From: Bombus terrestris
Lineage: Eukaryota > Arthropoda > Insecta > Hymenoptera > Apidae
Reading direction: 5' to 3'
Assembly (NCBI RefSeq): GCF_910591885.1
Contig: NC_063274.1
Span: forward strand, 11,306,164 to 11,370,163
Length of the DNA: 64,000 nucleotides
The translations under genes and the position numbers were made by a program. Position 1 is the first letter of the stretch; every line of letters begins with the position of its first letter. Shown here piece by piece: positions 37,906 to 50,200 of the stretch. The notes beneath the pieces are model-generated. The model was given only the letters and a program-made list of their open reading frames with translations. It was not told where the DNA came from and searched no databases.

Positions 37906-40900
37906 CTGCATCACAAATGTAACGATTTTCTTTTTAATTTTGGTAGATTTGACTTTGATCTTTCATTGCATAATTGGGAATTGCGTGTACTTCCGCTAAA
38001 AGGTGATAGGATACGGTAACTACAGTATAAATGTAGTATATTGCGTTTGTAAAAATGTAGAAAAATTTTGATGTAGGATAGCATGTTGAAAGAGTTCAAC
38101 TCTTTGGTCAACGGAATAAATATCTCGATACTGTGCACTTCAAAGCTGGTATCTTGACTTTTATCTGTATCGTTTCCAGATACGTTTCAAATGGAAATAT
38201 CGTGCCTGCAGATTTGCATGTTCAGAATTCTGAATAAAGAATAGTAGCACAAAGTAAACAGTAGCACAAACACAAGGCGAAGAAATAAGCAAGGTACGTC
38301 GATGGGAAAGAATTCACGATGAGTTTTACTTTTTTAATGACTTTAAGCTTATTTCGTTTTTATTAAATCATGCAAAAGCTAACTAACGTTATGTTATCTC
38401 AAAGAGATACGAATTGGGATTCTATTCAAGAATAACATTGATCTAATGTCATATATCCATCATATATGAATATCATTACTGAGCATCGTACAAAAATTGA
38501 TACTTTTGAAACAACTTGAAAATCAAGTGAGAAATTTATATTAAGATATATAACCACGGAAAACATTTCCGAGAAATGGTTATCGTACTATGTTCTTGTC
38601 ATTTTAATTTTCTTAGTAATGAAATCTTTATTCTTGCTTTCTGCTGTGCGTCATTGATGACGCAGTACGAAACGCATTAACACGATTGCTTAACTTGTTT
38701 CACTAAAAATAAGATCTTCGCATGTGATATTTTATATCTTATATTTGATATCAATGCCAGTCAACATTTTAACATATCGAGACTACGATCATCCAGAGAT
38801 TCTATTGCGTAACAAAAGTTACAATTTTGCGATGATATGAAGTGTTTCGATTGTTACATAAAAAATGTATAGTCCCAGTTAAAAAGATATGACCCTAGAA
38901 AAAAATCATTTTCAGGGCAGGAATTCATAATATTCGTTGTTGCAGATCAATCAATTTTATCCTGATATAATTTTCTACATTGATGAGAGTAACTATATAA
39001 GATATTAAGTAATCTAAAATGAATTGAATACTCATTATATTAAAATACACATGAAGAACAATCATTCTCTTTCTCAACTCACCTTTTGTGACATTCCGGA
39101 CACTCGAAAGGTTTCTCACCGGTGTGGGTGCGTTCGTGGTTCTGCAGCACGTGCTTATAGCCAAACGATCTGGAGCACACTCCACAGGTGAACACCTTGT
39201 CCCTTCCGTCCTTACCCGCTTCAGGACTGATTGAGCTTGGTGGACTTAAAGGCGCTGAGCCCTCTAACGGTTGTTGTACAGTATCCACTTTTGACTTTTG
39301 TAATTTCCTCTTGGTCGCCTGACCTCTCTTCGTGATTTTATCACCACTACTACTTACTACGCTGTTAACATTGTTATTGTTATTTGTGACGCCATTATTG
39401 GCGCGTTTGGACGTAGATTTACTGCTCAACGCAGGTGAGACAGATCCTGGTGAGTGGTGAAGCGGCGACGGAGGTGAGGATGCAGTGGGTGGAGCCCAAC
39501 CATTGAATAAAGTTTGGTGGTGTCCGTACAGAGACGGGCTGGAGGCTAATGTCGCGTGCAATGACACGGGAATCCCTGCAGCCATCAGAGCTGCTGTTCT
39601 ACTTGCAGCCAGTAATTGCTGAGGTGTGAGCATAGATAAACCTGGCGATGCGTTACCCATTCCAGGGAACACCACTTGCGACGTGTTGTTCAGCGGTGAC
39701 GACAATGGTTGTTTCTCCGATTCTTGTTTCATGTCGTGGTGTTGTCCAACTGTAAGAAATATTATTGTTGTGCCAATATTGGTTTAAAAGTAATCGTTGA
39801 TCATATGTAGAGGAAATTTCGTCAATTTTTACAAATATGGATTTAATATGTAACATTATGACCATAACTGATATTGATATCAATATGGTCTATGCTCAAT
39901 TTTGAGAAATATTTTCGCGACCCTTCGTTTGTGTTATATGATTCATTAGTAAAGGAGAAAGATTTCTTGAATGGTAATTGATTACAATTATTAGTATTAT
40001 TATTAATTATTAGTATTATTATACAATTATTATTAATTAGTATTATAGTAAAGGAAGCTGAATATTAGTCCTGAACACAAATAATTCTGACAAACATAAT
40101 TCTGCTGTAGTTAGGACATATAGACTTTCAAGTGTTTCTTATTCCTACACTATTAATGTTGCAAGAACTTCAAGAAAGACATACACAAATATTGACCTTC
40201 ATTTTAGATAACTACCACATTAACAACTAACAACCATGAAATTCCTGTCAACTATCATTTCCTACACTTCTCTCATAATATATCAAACAAATGGATAAAA
40301 CGAACTTAAAAATGTCGATTTTGATTTTCGATTGAAAATGTTGATTTTATAAAATACTAGTACAAGATAGCTATCTTTCTAGCAATAAAAATTAAAAGAA
40401 GTCGACTTCTGGATACAGATTTTCGCAACTCGCCTGACGTTCTGACGAATAGTGTGGCGTTTCACAACAAATCGCGTGGTGTGGCCCGCTGGCTACGAGA
40501 GACGCGAATACGATGCGCGAAAAAGGACGAGCGTTTGTACGTGTACGGAATCGTACGACGATCTTTTCTCCCGCGTGCTCCACAGTGTGTCTGTATTTTC
40601 TTCCTTGTCACTACCTCGCAGCCCTCCCACACACGTTCCTCACACGTGAGCGAGAAGCACGGTCCTCCTCCATTCACTCACACTCTCGTACGGCGGCGGT
40701 TCATTCATAAGCCTCGACTTCCCACCCACGTCACCGCGATGTACCCGCCTCTCTTCGACTTGAGGCCAACGACTCTGTGAAAGTGCAGGCCGTGTCTGCA
40801 TTCTACTAACATCTCCACGTGGTTTTCCGCGTACACGTCGGGTTTTCCACGTTTTTTCTTTCACGTACAAATGGAATTTTCGCGGATTTTAGTGTAAAAA

Positions 40901-43900
40901 CTGAATTTCGAAAAATTTTCGGTGTAGGAATTTCTCGGGGCGAAAAGCATGTTTTTTTTGGAAGATTTTAGAGTAGAAATCTCTAAAAACGAACGTTTTG
41001 GGGTTTTGGCATAAAAATCGAATTTCAAAGAAGTCAAGTAGAAAACCAAATTTGTGAAAGTTATCACGTAGAAATTAAATTTTTGGGAATATTCAATGTG
41101 GAAGAATTTTTCCTACAGGGAAACTTTTTCGAAGTTCTCACATAGAAATCGTATTTTGAAGATTTTTCACAGAAACCGTACTTTCAGGACTTTTCATATA
41201 GAAATTGTATTTTTGGAGGTGTTTCCACGAAGAAATTTTTTCGAGGTATGAAATGTATACGGTCATGTAAGAACTCGGAGTTTCATTGTTTGTGAAGAAT
41301 CGTGTTTTCTGCTTAAGAAACAGTGATATTGGAACTCTGTTTTTGAATGTTAAAAAATAAAGATTCTTAGCATATTTTTCTTTTAAAATAATGCAATTTA
41401 AGTGAAGAAGATATTACGAAAGATAATTTTAACATCCTCAAAAAAAAAAAAAAAAAAAAAAAAGAGAGCAACCCTCGTATTAGGGTTACACCTTCCGATG
41501 ATTGCTTATTCGCGTGATTGGCAAGGCTCGACGAGGTAATTGAATTAATAAGAGGCTCGGTTTACGAAATTAGCGGATGCAAGAGATATTATGATAACGA
41601 CGAAATAATAATTCGATGGTACATTTACATCAGAGAGTGATCGTTTTCCTTCGAAGTTTTACTTCTTATTCGCAGAAGGAATAAATCGACATCGAGACTT
41701 AAATCGTAATTATTCGAAGACTTCTGTCTAACTGGCCACTTGCAATCTACATGCAAGATGAGACGAAGTTTAATTTAAGGAAACAATGAATCAACCGGCC
41801 ATGGCGGTTCAGCCCGCCACTTACTAATTAATGGACCGTTTAGAAGGGGAACTGTAATGAGACCCAGTTGAATCAATAAGGGCGAGTAAGATCTATTCTC
41901 TTTTCTTCTCTTACCCTAAAACCTCCCTTAACGTGGCCTAAGATTCTTACAGCCTACAATCGCCGTTTCCCGGCAACACGACCAGAAGTACCGCCCCGCT
42001 CGCATCCCTACCCTAATTGGTCGCAACCCCAATATTCCATTCCGAATCCCTTTCCCTTAGGTCCGAATAAAAATTTCTTCTTCGCTGCCAGCCTTCTTTA
42101 CTTCTGAACATGGAACGTAATCTCAATAAAGACTGAAAAATACATAGAATATATATTTATAAAATCTGGTCGATTCTATAAATAAAGTAGTATGTAGTTT
42201 TCTGTTAAACCATTATCTTAATTTGATTTTAATAGAATTTGAATTCTCCTTAGCGACCTTTTAGCTATTTAGAGGCTGATCAAGTTCATAAATCGGAAAA
42301 TAGAAAAATGTGATGATATTACAATATATTTTATTTCATAAAATTTTCCTTTAAAGGTACAATAATCTTTTTATTTTCTCGCAACAAATAAAGTTAAAAA
42401 AAGTAATTTATTTCTTAAGAAGTTTAATATCTATCGTGTTTATTAGACGGAGTTTGATTATACATAATTGAATATCAAAATATTCAAATGTACACGATTC
42501 TTGGGCAATTTTTTCTCTTACATCAGTCTGTTTATCTTTCTACATATTCATTAAGCAATGACGAATGGCATTGACGTTATATGTATATTATGAAAGATGG
42601 TACGTGAATTATGGAACCTACAAATAGGAAACTATTTCTAAGAATAAATTAAATAAATGAAGAAATATACGAAACTGTTTGCTGTATATGGTAACCGAAT
42701 AATGACGCTATAAATAAGTTCATTTCATGTAGCCTTAAAAGAATCATACTGTTCTCATAATATTTTTTGTAAAACATAGGATTTATATTATAGATTAGTC
42801 AATCATACCTGTTTCACGAGATCATACTTCGAGTAATCGAAACGAGGAATCGTATATTACTACATTACTAATTACAGACTCTTTCACAGAAAAACACGAT
42901 CGTCTAAAGAACGAGCAAAGATCAACTTTCGACTAATCGAAACAAGAAGCCACGTATATATATTACCGTATAACAATAATTCTGCTAAATTATTTCCTCA
43001 AATCTAAAAAGTTTCTTAAAGATAGAAGAAATATAATTATGTATGTTAAAATAATAAGCAAAAAATTAATAAGATATAAATTTTATTCAAAATATCATTT
43101 ATCTAACAAATTTACATGCGAATGACCGTTAGCTAATCGAATGTCGATTCGATTCCATCTGATTCTGTAACTAAAACGCGTTAGTCGAATGCGCAACACA
43201 AGTTGGCGCGCGCGCGTAGAGAAAATATACCGTTGCACTTTGTTTATAACCTAGAAAACGTGTTCACAACGGACGCCGGCGATGCACTTCACGTTTTCGA
43301 GCATTTTCGTTGCAATCACACGGTGGCATGGTTATTTTCGGACGGCGGTTGCAACCGCGAAACTCGTCGAGTCTCATTTTCCTAAACCGAACTCTCCTCT
43401 CCCTTCCGTCGAGCAATTTCACGTCTTCCTGGCTTATCGATGTTTACAATATGTCACAACACGACTGTGTCGCCGCGAGCACTTTTAGACTTTGGCGGTA
43501 CGCCAGTTTGTCGTTAACATGTCCCCTAAGCTAGAAAAACTTTATTCATTCGTCTTTTTTCGTGATTGTATCCACTTCGTGGAACATGAAAAATACATAA
43601 CGCGATTGTGTAACTGCACGCCTCTTTCGGTACAAAACAAAGAAAAAGTGGTATCACCTTGGCCGTGTGTCAAAACAAACGCGAAACGAGAAACTGCGAA
43701 TGCCTTTTGTTTTTGACCGGATGTGACGCCTGTTATACGCGATGAAACTCGTATTTATGAAACATTTAGATTGGGAATTGGCTTGTGCGGAAGATGAAAT
43801 AAACGTTAGTGTCGATTGCAATATCTTTCCAATTTGGAAATTCTACCACAAACATTAATCTTTTCATAGCCACAATTAAAGTTTTTGCCAAATAATAAGA

Positions 43901-44270
43901 CTCAGTATAAAGCATTAGATAGAACACATGTCTATTTTAGTAAAACCCGATTTAGTCTTTTTATTGTCTGAATTAGTAAATAGAAATAGTAAAGATTATG
44001 GTTTTTATATAGAAAGTATCTTGAAAAATTAATATCTACCAAATTTAATCCTTGTTTTTTTATATGATATATATATATATATGATAATTGTAGACATAGT
44101 TGAAATCATACGTGTGATTTTAACTGCTGACGAAAATAGTTTTTACAAAAAGTGAAAGGGTTAATGGAAGATTGTGTATTAAATAGTGCAGTACAGAGTA
44201 ATGGACCCATTGACAAGTGAGAGTTCATACCTGCATTAATCTGCGCCTCTTGAAGATAAGACAGTGCCAT
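37092..44270 (-). CDS. Kr: Krüppel gap-gene zinc-finger transcription factor (3 coding exons, spliced)
   Basis: The coding sequence joins 44270-44231, 39749-39083 and 37905-37092 on the minus strand: 40+667+814 = 1521 nt, 506 residues plus TAG, close to the roughly 500 residues of fly Krüppel. It begins [10 protein letters not shown], resembling the fly start. An alanine-rich [11 protein letters not shown] stretch (about 54-64) and LFNGWA (94-99) recall the fly N-terminal repression region. A basic stretch at 151-167 could be a nuclear localisation signal. C2H2 fingers follow: C202/C205/H218/H222, C230/C233/H246/H250, C258/C261/H274/H278, C286/C289/H302/H306, and an atypical fifth finger starting C314/C317. 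TGEKP linkers separate them. [11 protein letters not shown] (about 418-428) holds the PxDLS-type CtBP-binding motif. In flies the protein is a nuclear DNA-binding repressor patterning the central embryo and later tissues; the same role is inferred here. Exon joins are by splice signals and homology, not by transcript. Confidence 0.97.
37906..39082 (-). other. Kr intron 2 (1177 bp, phase 2, inside finger 2)
   Basis: Bounded by GTGAG and TGCAG on the minus strand. It interrupts the codon for the arginine directly after the second zinc-ligand cysteine pair of finger 2, so each side alone makes an incomplete finger. The content is AT-rich. I see no ORF, repeat or transposon in it. Confidence 0.92.
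39083..39749 (-). CDS. Kr: Kr coding exon 2 (N-terminal region, finger 1, start of finger 2)
   Basis: The acceptor is TTTCTTACAG|TTGG and the donor is CAAAAG|GTGAG. The exon enters in phase 1 (G|TT, valine 14) and leaves in phase 2 (AG|A, arginine 236). It encodes residues 14-236: a KQES segment aligning with the fly KQED, the alanine/proline/serine-rich repression region, a run of five asparagines (136-140), a lysine/arginine-rich segment (151-167), finger 1, and the two cysteines of finger 2. An internal ATG at 39732 would give a protein lacking the first 19 residues, but the conserved exon 1 makes 44270 the better start. Confidence 0.95.
39983..40047. repeat. ATTATTAGT-type simple repeat in Kr intron 1
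   Basis: ACAATTATTAGTATTATTA is repeated with small changes over about 65 bp, close upstream of Kr exon 2. Confidence 0.8.
40890..41240. repeat. Degenerate tandem array in Kr intron 1, about 30 bp period, about 11 units
   Basis: The core (G/A)TAGAAATCGAATTTT recurs near 40894, 40924, 40973, 41011, 41038, 41068, 41098, 41142, 41170, 41198 and 41229. Most steps are 27-31 bp, with larger steps where a unit has decayed. TTTTCAC or TTATCAC often precedes the core. It lies directly beside the GC island at 40430-40870. Confidence 0.75.
41441..41463. repeat. Poly-A run (23) in Kr intron 1
   Basis: Twenty-three A in a row, followed by AACCCT-CGTATT-AGGGTT, a 6-bp stem inverted repeat. I looked for a duplicated target site as for a retroposon and found none. 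Confidence 0.85.
44231..44270 (-). CDS. Kr: Kr coding exon 1 (N-terminal mini-exon)
   Basis: Forty coding bases encode [13 protein letters not shown] plus the first base of a valine codon. The donor reads GCAG|GTATG, a good match to consensus. The ATG has A at -3 and G at +4, a favourable context, and is the first in-frame ATG: the frame stays open for about 49 codons upstream with no other ATG. The peptide resembles the fly start MSISMLQDAQ, which is what identified it. The transcription start is not visible. A pyrimidine-rich acceptor-like site ending TGTGCAG lies at 44406-44407, so an upstream non-coding exon is possible. Confidence 0.88.
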
Positions 44271-47200
44271 TCTATGATCCGTGTTACGTGTTTTCACTAT
44301 GACACTCCATCCACTTCTGTACACAATGCGCGAACACTTCCGACGATAGCAGAGAACGAGATGTATAGACGAACGCTTATACGTATAACCTAACAAACAG
44401 CGACACTGCACAAACAAAGAGCGTGGTCGAATGAAACGAATGGATCGTTTCTAGATGTTGTTCCTGTTTCCAATATTTCTTCAAAACCAATTCTTCCTTT
44501 CGTCTCGGGGTCAAGGCAGTTAAACGTGGAGAAGCGACGCGAGAGATCACCGAAATTTTATTCATTGAATTTACAGGAAATATGATGATATATTTCTCTT
44601 GATGACTGTCGTCTCTGCCGACGTTCTCGACAAAACTGGCGCGTATCCCGCGGAACCAAACGTCCTAAGAAAAATGAAGAGCAAAAAAAAGGAGGAAAAC
44701 AAGAACATAAGAGAAAACAAGGTATGTAAAAACGTGATACTACTCTACTATAAACAACAAATGTCGTCGTCCGACTACAAGGAACGACGACAACCAACGA
44801 CGTTACTCTGGGCTGACCTAACCCAATACTAACTGACAATCGAGTCGCGCTCTCTGTAGTCAAACATCCCCCACCGCCTTACTTCCAGCCTCCCCACTAC
44901 CTCCTGTTTTCCCCTACTATTCACAGACTTTTCTACCCTCTCGAATCGCAACCCTAGATGCGCGAGTCGCACCAAACGTGCCTCTTTGGGGGATAAGGCA
45001 AGCCTAACGCATGTTAGACGAAGATACATAGAATGGAAGATGTAAAGGGTAGTGTGAGAGAAAAGATATACACTTGGAATACGTATTCGGTGAAATGATG
45101 GACGAGGATAGAACGTTGCATAGAAAGAGAACGTTATATTAGAACGTTAGGTTCAGAAAGAGAAAGGAACAGAGTAAACGAGAAACGAGACAGGGTGAAC
45201 CTGCGACCGTGATCTTTAAGAGTGGGAGTAGTTCGGAAGTGTAGGGAAGACTGTATATTTCTCTGTCGTGTCAGGATGGACGAGTACGGCCACAGAAGGC
45301 GGGTAATTGGTGAAACCTGTGCGAGAAGAGGTAGGGAGTGGACGTGACATGAAGGAGAGGGAGCAAATAGAACGCAACGATATTTTGCAACTGTAAACGT
45401 CCTTACTCACCCTTTCGGATTGAGAGTTGCAAGGACGATAAAAAAAAACAGGTGGGAGGGTATAAAAGGAGATTGTTACAAAAGATGATCTTTTTCTTGT
45501 GTGGTAGCCATTCTTTTAATGCATATTTTAGTTTTCCTTTTTGTCGTACAGAGTCGTCTGCGAAGGAAAGTTTTTCTTATTTATCTTTCCATGCTTACTT
45601 TCGTTTCGACCTAGAAAATTATTATTTTTATTCTTTTTTTATGGGAAGCATATTTTTGGTTATTTTGTGATTAATCGTGCCTTTTATGATATTTTTGGTA
45701 AAAATGTTGCAAATCTAGTTATGTATGATAAATTTTAAAACAGTGGAGGCACAACGTAATTCAATATTACAGTTTTGAGAATAATATCTTGTTTCTTCGT
45801 ATTTATATTTCATGTTGATTTTTGACGTTATTATTAAACAGCAACAATATACACAGAATGTTCGAAAGGGATACAAAAGCGATAATAAAACTTCTAACAA
45901 TTTGAACATATTCGTATTTCTACTACTTCACGAAAACCAAAACCACATATACGAGAAATTTACCCAAATATATCGAAAATAGGTGTCTACGATGTAATTA
46001 AGCAATTTAATAATGTATTTCGAAAATAGCACACATTTGCCCTTTTCTGAGATACGGGCTAGTGAATTAACGGATTAAAAGGAATTATATGCTTCATTGT
46101 CACTTTTCGAACCTTGCAAAATCTTACCTATTTTTACCTGAAAGTAATAAATCACATATTGTTTCGTGTTTATGCCAAATACTGATGGGTACTTGGTGAT
46201 AAGGATGGGATCATAAAGTCTGTTTACAAACAGCAGTATCCCATTAAGTGTTTACGAACAGAGTTAACTTATTGTGCCTGCAATATATGAACACGTACAC
46301 AAACATATAAATATACGAAACATATAAATCAAATCATGCAAATTATATTTCCAAACATTCTCATTGATGTGCCATATAATAGACTTTCGACTTCCGGGTT
46401 CTATCTAACACGTTCGTACCGACGCAGATCCCTGCTGGTTTACGCTCGAGTCTCCCATCAGGCGGTGTGCACCACCGGTGGCCCACATTTGAATGTTCCA
46501 TAGACAGATATAGTTGAAAATTTAAATAATGGAAATTTAATGTCTATTAATTGAAAAAAATAGGATTTATTTAAAAACATATCAATTCAATGTTATAAAA
46601 TTATTACAAGCATGAATATAGATACTAGCGTCGGCGTGAACGTGTTGATCGATCCCCGATTTAATCGATTACATAGATTTTTATTAAGGCGAGATAAGTG
46701 ACCATTAGGTCAAAATCTGATTTTACTTTAACAGACAAATTTAAATTAAAACAGCAGGGAATATCGATCTTTTTGAAAAAGAAAATTATAATCATTATAA
46801 TGATTCTGTTCATTAACAACCGATAAATGACAATTGCTTGAGTATATATTAGTTTATCACAGTTAAATTAAGCGTGAATTTACTGTACCAATAAAAAAAA
46901 GTCAAGAAAGGAAGAAAAAAGAGAAAAAGGTCTCTCTAACCGATAAAAAGGAAATAAACAAAAATTCTCGTTATTCGCTCGTTCACGGTTTCTCGACAGG
47001 CTTTCCACGTAGCGCGTCTCTTTCAACAATCAAACGCGCGCCGTGAACAATACAATTTACGCAAGCGACGCGACTCGACGCGACGGTGCGCGCCGGTGTC
47101 GCAAACGAAACGCCGGGGATTTCTCGTTGCTCGCGACTTCCGTCCAACGATAACGTGCATCGTACAAACGCACAATGGTCCAGAAAGCACAGAGATCCTA

Positions 47201-50200
47201 CTGTTTTCCGAAAAAACGAATTCTGTCGAAACACACCCCTCTCTTTTCGCGTTCAAGCACCGCTACCCCCAGGGTTGGAGTTTTTTTCTTTCTTTTTTTC
47301 TCTCGGGGGTGAAAAGTACGACACACGCGTGCACTCTCCTTCTCTCACCTGCCCGTGTCGAGCGCGTGCCTGCAGCCAGAAACTTACGGGGCCACAGCAC
47401 ACGCTCGTGCGCGATAAAAAACTAGGAAGAATGCCCTTTCTGTATAGGCGCGGCCTTTCAGGTGTGTTTACGTGTGTATGTTTAGCGTGTATATATGTTC
47501 GACGTTGTGTAAGTATGTTTGATACGTGTACGTTCGCGAGAGCACGCTCTCCATCCTGTCAGTTTGTTGTCGTCCTCTGGATAGAGACGGAGATCCGAGA
47601 TATACTAAGGGTTGGAAAGGGAAGAGGGCCAGTAGTGTGTTCCGATTGAAAGACGGAATCACGATACGCAGTCGACGAATTAACAGAGATTTCTCTTTCT
47701 TTTTCTCATCATTTGTTCATCTTTTAAGGCGGACGTATAGCATTTTTTTTCTTGGACGTGGTTATTGGTGTTGGGTAGGGTGTTTGAATATGCGCTGTAG
47801 AATTGTTAGGTCGAAGATGGAGATGGAAATTGTATCGGAATTTGAATATACAGTAGTTGTGAATCGAGTGGTACTGTTTTTATGTTGGGGTGAAATGATC
47901 TCCGTAAGGTATTTTTAGATTATCTGTGCTTTTATGTTGCTGTGCGACGGAAAGCGAATGGAATGATTTTGCGTGTGTGATGGTATATATAGGAATGTGA
48001 AATGTAGAAAGTGAGGGTTAATTTAATACCATTTGTATGTTCTGTATTGTAGAAGTTTCGATAAGGTATATTATTTTTTAAAAATATAGAAAATAGAAAG
48101 TGCAGCAGATACGTTACATAGCAACGTAGATCTAGAGAATGCGATTGTTTCTTATAATTATAGATACTTGCATCGATTCTTCTATTCTTAGTATCGTTGC
48201 TAATAGACAGAGACACGAAGCAGGCTTTATCCGCAAATAGCGTCAAATAGCTTAATTCCTGAAACAGGCTACATAAAATAGTAACGAGAAGGTTATCGAG
48301 CAAACTTTTGGAATATTTCGAATATTGGAATAAACGAATTTCACAGAATTCAGCGATGTGAATTAACTAAAAAGAAATTGCAAATAAAATCTTGCGTTGA
48401 TACTTAGTGGGATTAAATAAGAGAAAAAAATGAGAGAAAATTAAGGTTTTTCATTTTACCTTCAAATATTCGAAATTTCTTAAAATCAAAATATTATGTC
48501 ATTTTTAGAATGGTGGAAACAATGAGAAAAAATAAAGGACAGATGCTTTTTAGGCGTTTAGATACGGTGTTGGATGCAATGAACAATTATTTACAATGGC
48601 CATATTGTTTGCAATTATTACAATGATCAATGTTTTGACGTCTGATGAAAAGGGTGAACCTTAACCTGATGCTTCAGCTTTGTAATCCTTTCGGAAATAC
48701 CTGCTGTGCACTTTACTACGTGAATCGATACAAAGCGAAGAGCAAATTTACTACGCAGTGTGATGTTTATAACCATGTCATGACTTCTTTTTGTACTTCT
48801 GCCGTAATTCTGCCGTTTGTTTGTGCCGTCTGTTCTTATTTGTTTTATAAAGCGTATTTAAAGTAGTTATTGAATTTGAAATTGTTATTATTATAATCCT
48901 TTGACTACTGTTGGTGCCTAAAGGCACTTAGTAAATTTATGCTTGTGAGACTGAACAAAATTGCTGTTTTGATACTGTAGACGTCTATAGATGCTTGGAA
49001 AATTTTATCTACCATAATTCCAGCAAATCTCATTTGAATCAGATATAAGCGAATGATAATTGAACGATTACACATTCATTAGATATATATTATTTAAATA
49101 TGTTTATTTCACAATTATTTTTATTTTATATTCTTAAAATGAAAAATTGGGACCATAAAAAGATCAGAGAAATTACATGAAAGCATGAAATAACAAATAA
49201 TTCATGTTCCGATTCTGTGGAAATCGCAGCATATGTTTCTCAGCTTTAACCTTCACTATTTTAAAACGTTTTTCCAATGCATCTTGCCAAAAACTTTCTC
49301 GCAGAACCAAGCAACTAATACTAAAACTCCGAATTGGTTCATCGTATAATAGGAAAGGTAGAGAATTTGGAAGATCCTAAGGTAAACACTATAAAAAATA
49401 AATGTGTTTCAAAATTAGAACAGCGCTTGGTCAATATTTCGTTGGCACTAAAACGAAAGTAAGGCCGTTGAACTGTTCACTAAATATGAATGTACTACAC
49501 CAAATATTAACGTAGTTAGGGCAGGTTTCAACCTTCGAATACGTTTTATTCTCCTAAAGTTCATTACTATTAAGGACTATATATATAGATGACTGCTTGG
49601 CAGAGAATTTCGGGGAAAGCACGTTGGCAATAAATACGAGAAACACGAAAAGGAACGTAGGACGAGAGAGCACATAATACCTGATAATTAAAATTATGAG
49701 AATTGCTCTAGTTTTCCGTAAGTAATGGCCAGTAAAAGTGTACGGACCTTTTTCTCTCATCAAGAAATTTTCGAGGACGCGCCAGTTTTACTGTGTTCAG
49801 GACGAACTAAAAATATTGGGGGTTGTTCACAGTTTTATAATTTTACGAGTGCAAATCATCAGGTATGAAAATATTTGGGGCTAACTTAGGGTCTCCAAAA
49901 CGACAGTTTTCAATGGACTGAAAAGGTGTCTGTTAAGGTTCTGTCTATGTGACGTACATAAGACATAAGATTGAACTGATATAATTCTTCCACTAGGTGA
50001 CGGTCGACTATATTGCATACCTTTTTTCCACAATGAAGACACCTTTACAAATAATGGCCAATTTACTGTTTTAAAACTTCCTAAAAATTCTATAAATATG
50101 ACTTTCTAATTTTTTTTTCCCGCCAAATAAGCCTGTTATTTCACTGTTGCCATTTAGACACTTGACAGTTTCCGTTTGATTGCTTTGAAACTTAAATTAT

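Larger units (their letters stand above)
39750..44230 (-). other. Kr intron 1 (4481 bp, phase 1)
   Basis: Bounded by GTATG and TTACAG on the minus strand. It holds an ATT-rich simple repeat at 39983-40047, a GC-rich island at about 40430-40870, a degenerate array of about 30 bp units at 40890-41240, a 23-base A run at 41441-41463, and a second GC-rich island at about 43130-43740. It is far longer than the short intron I recall for fly Kr, so it has room for enhancers; that role is inference. Short ORFs in the GC islands lack recognisable domains. Confidence 0.85.

Noticed and set aside
41441..41463. Poly-A run as a retroposon tail
   Set aside because: No target-site duplication or element body found beside it.
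44599..44832. Lysine/glutamate-rich frame just upstream of Kr with a donor-like AAG|GTATGT
   Set aside because: Composition reflects an A-rich tract; no acceptor, homology or other support for a divergent gene.
33587..45470. TATAAAAG boxes at 33587 (with CACGTG at 33581) and 45461, and others on the minus strand near 2505 and 3743
   Set aside because: About seven TATAAAAG are expected by chance in this composition on both strands, and none leads into a convincing gene.
47086..47649. 187-codon open frame on the plus strand
   Set aside because: Opens from a non-ATG codon, has low-complexity stretches and no recognisable domain.
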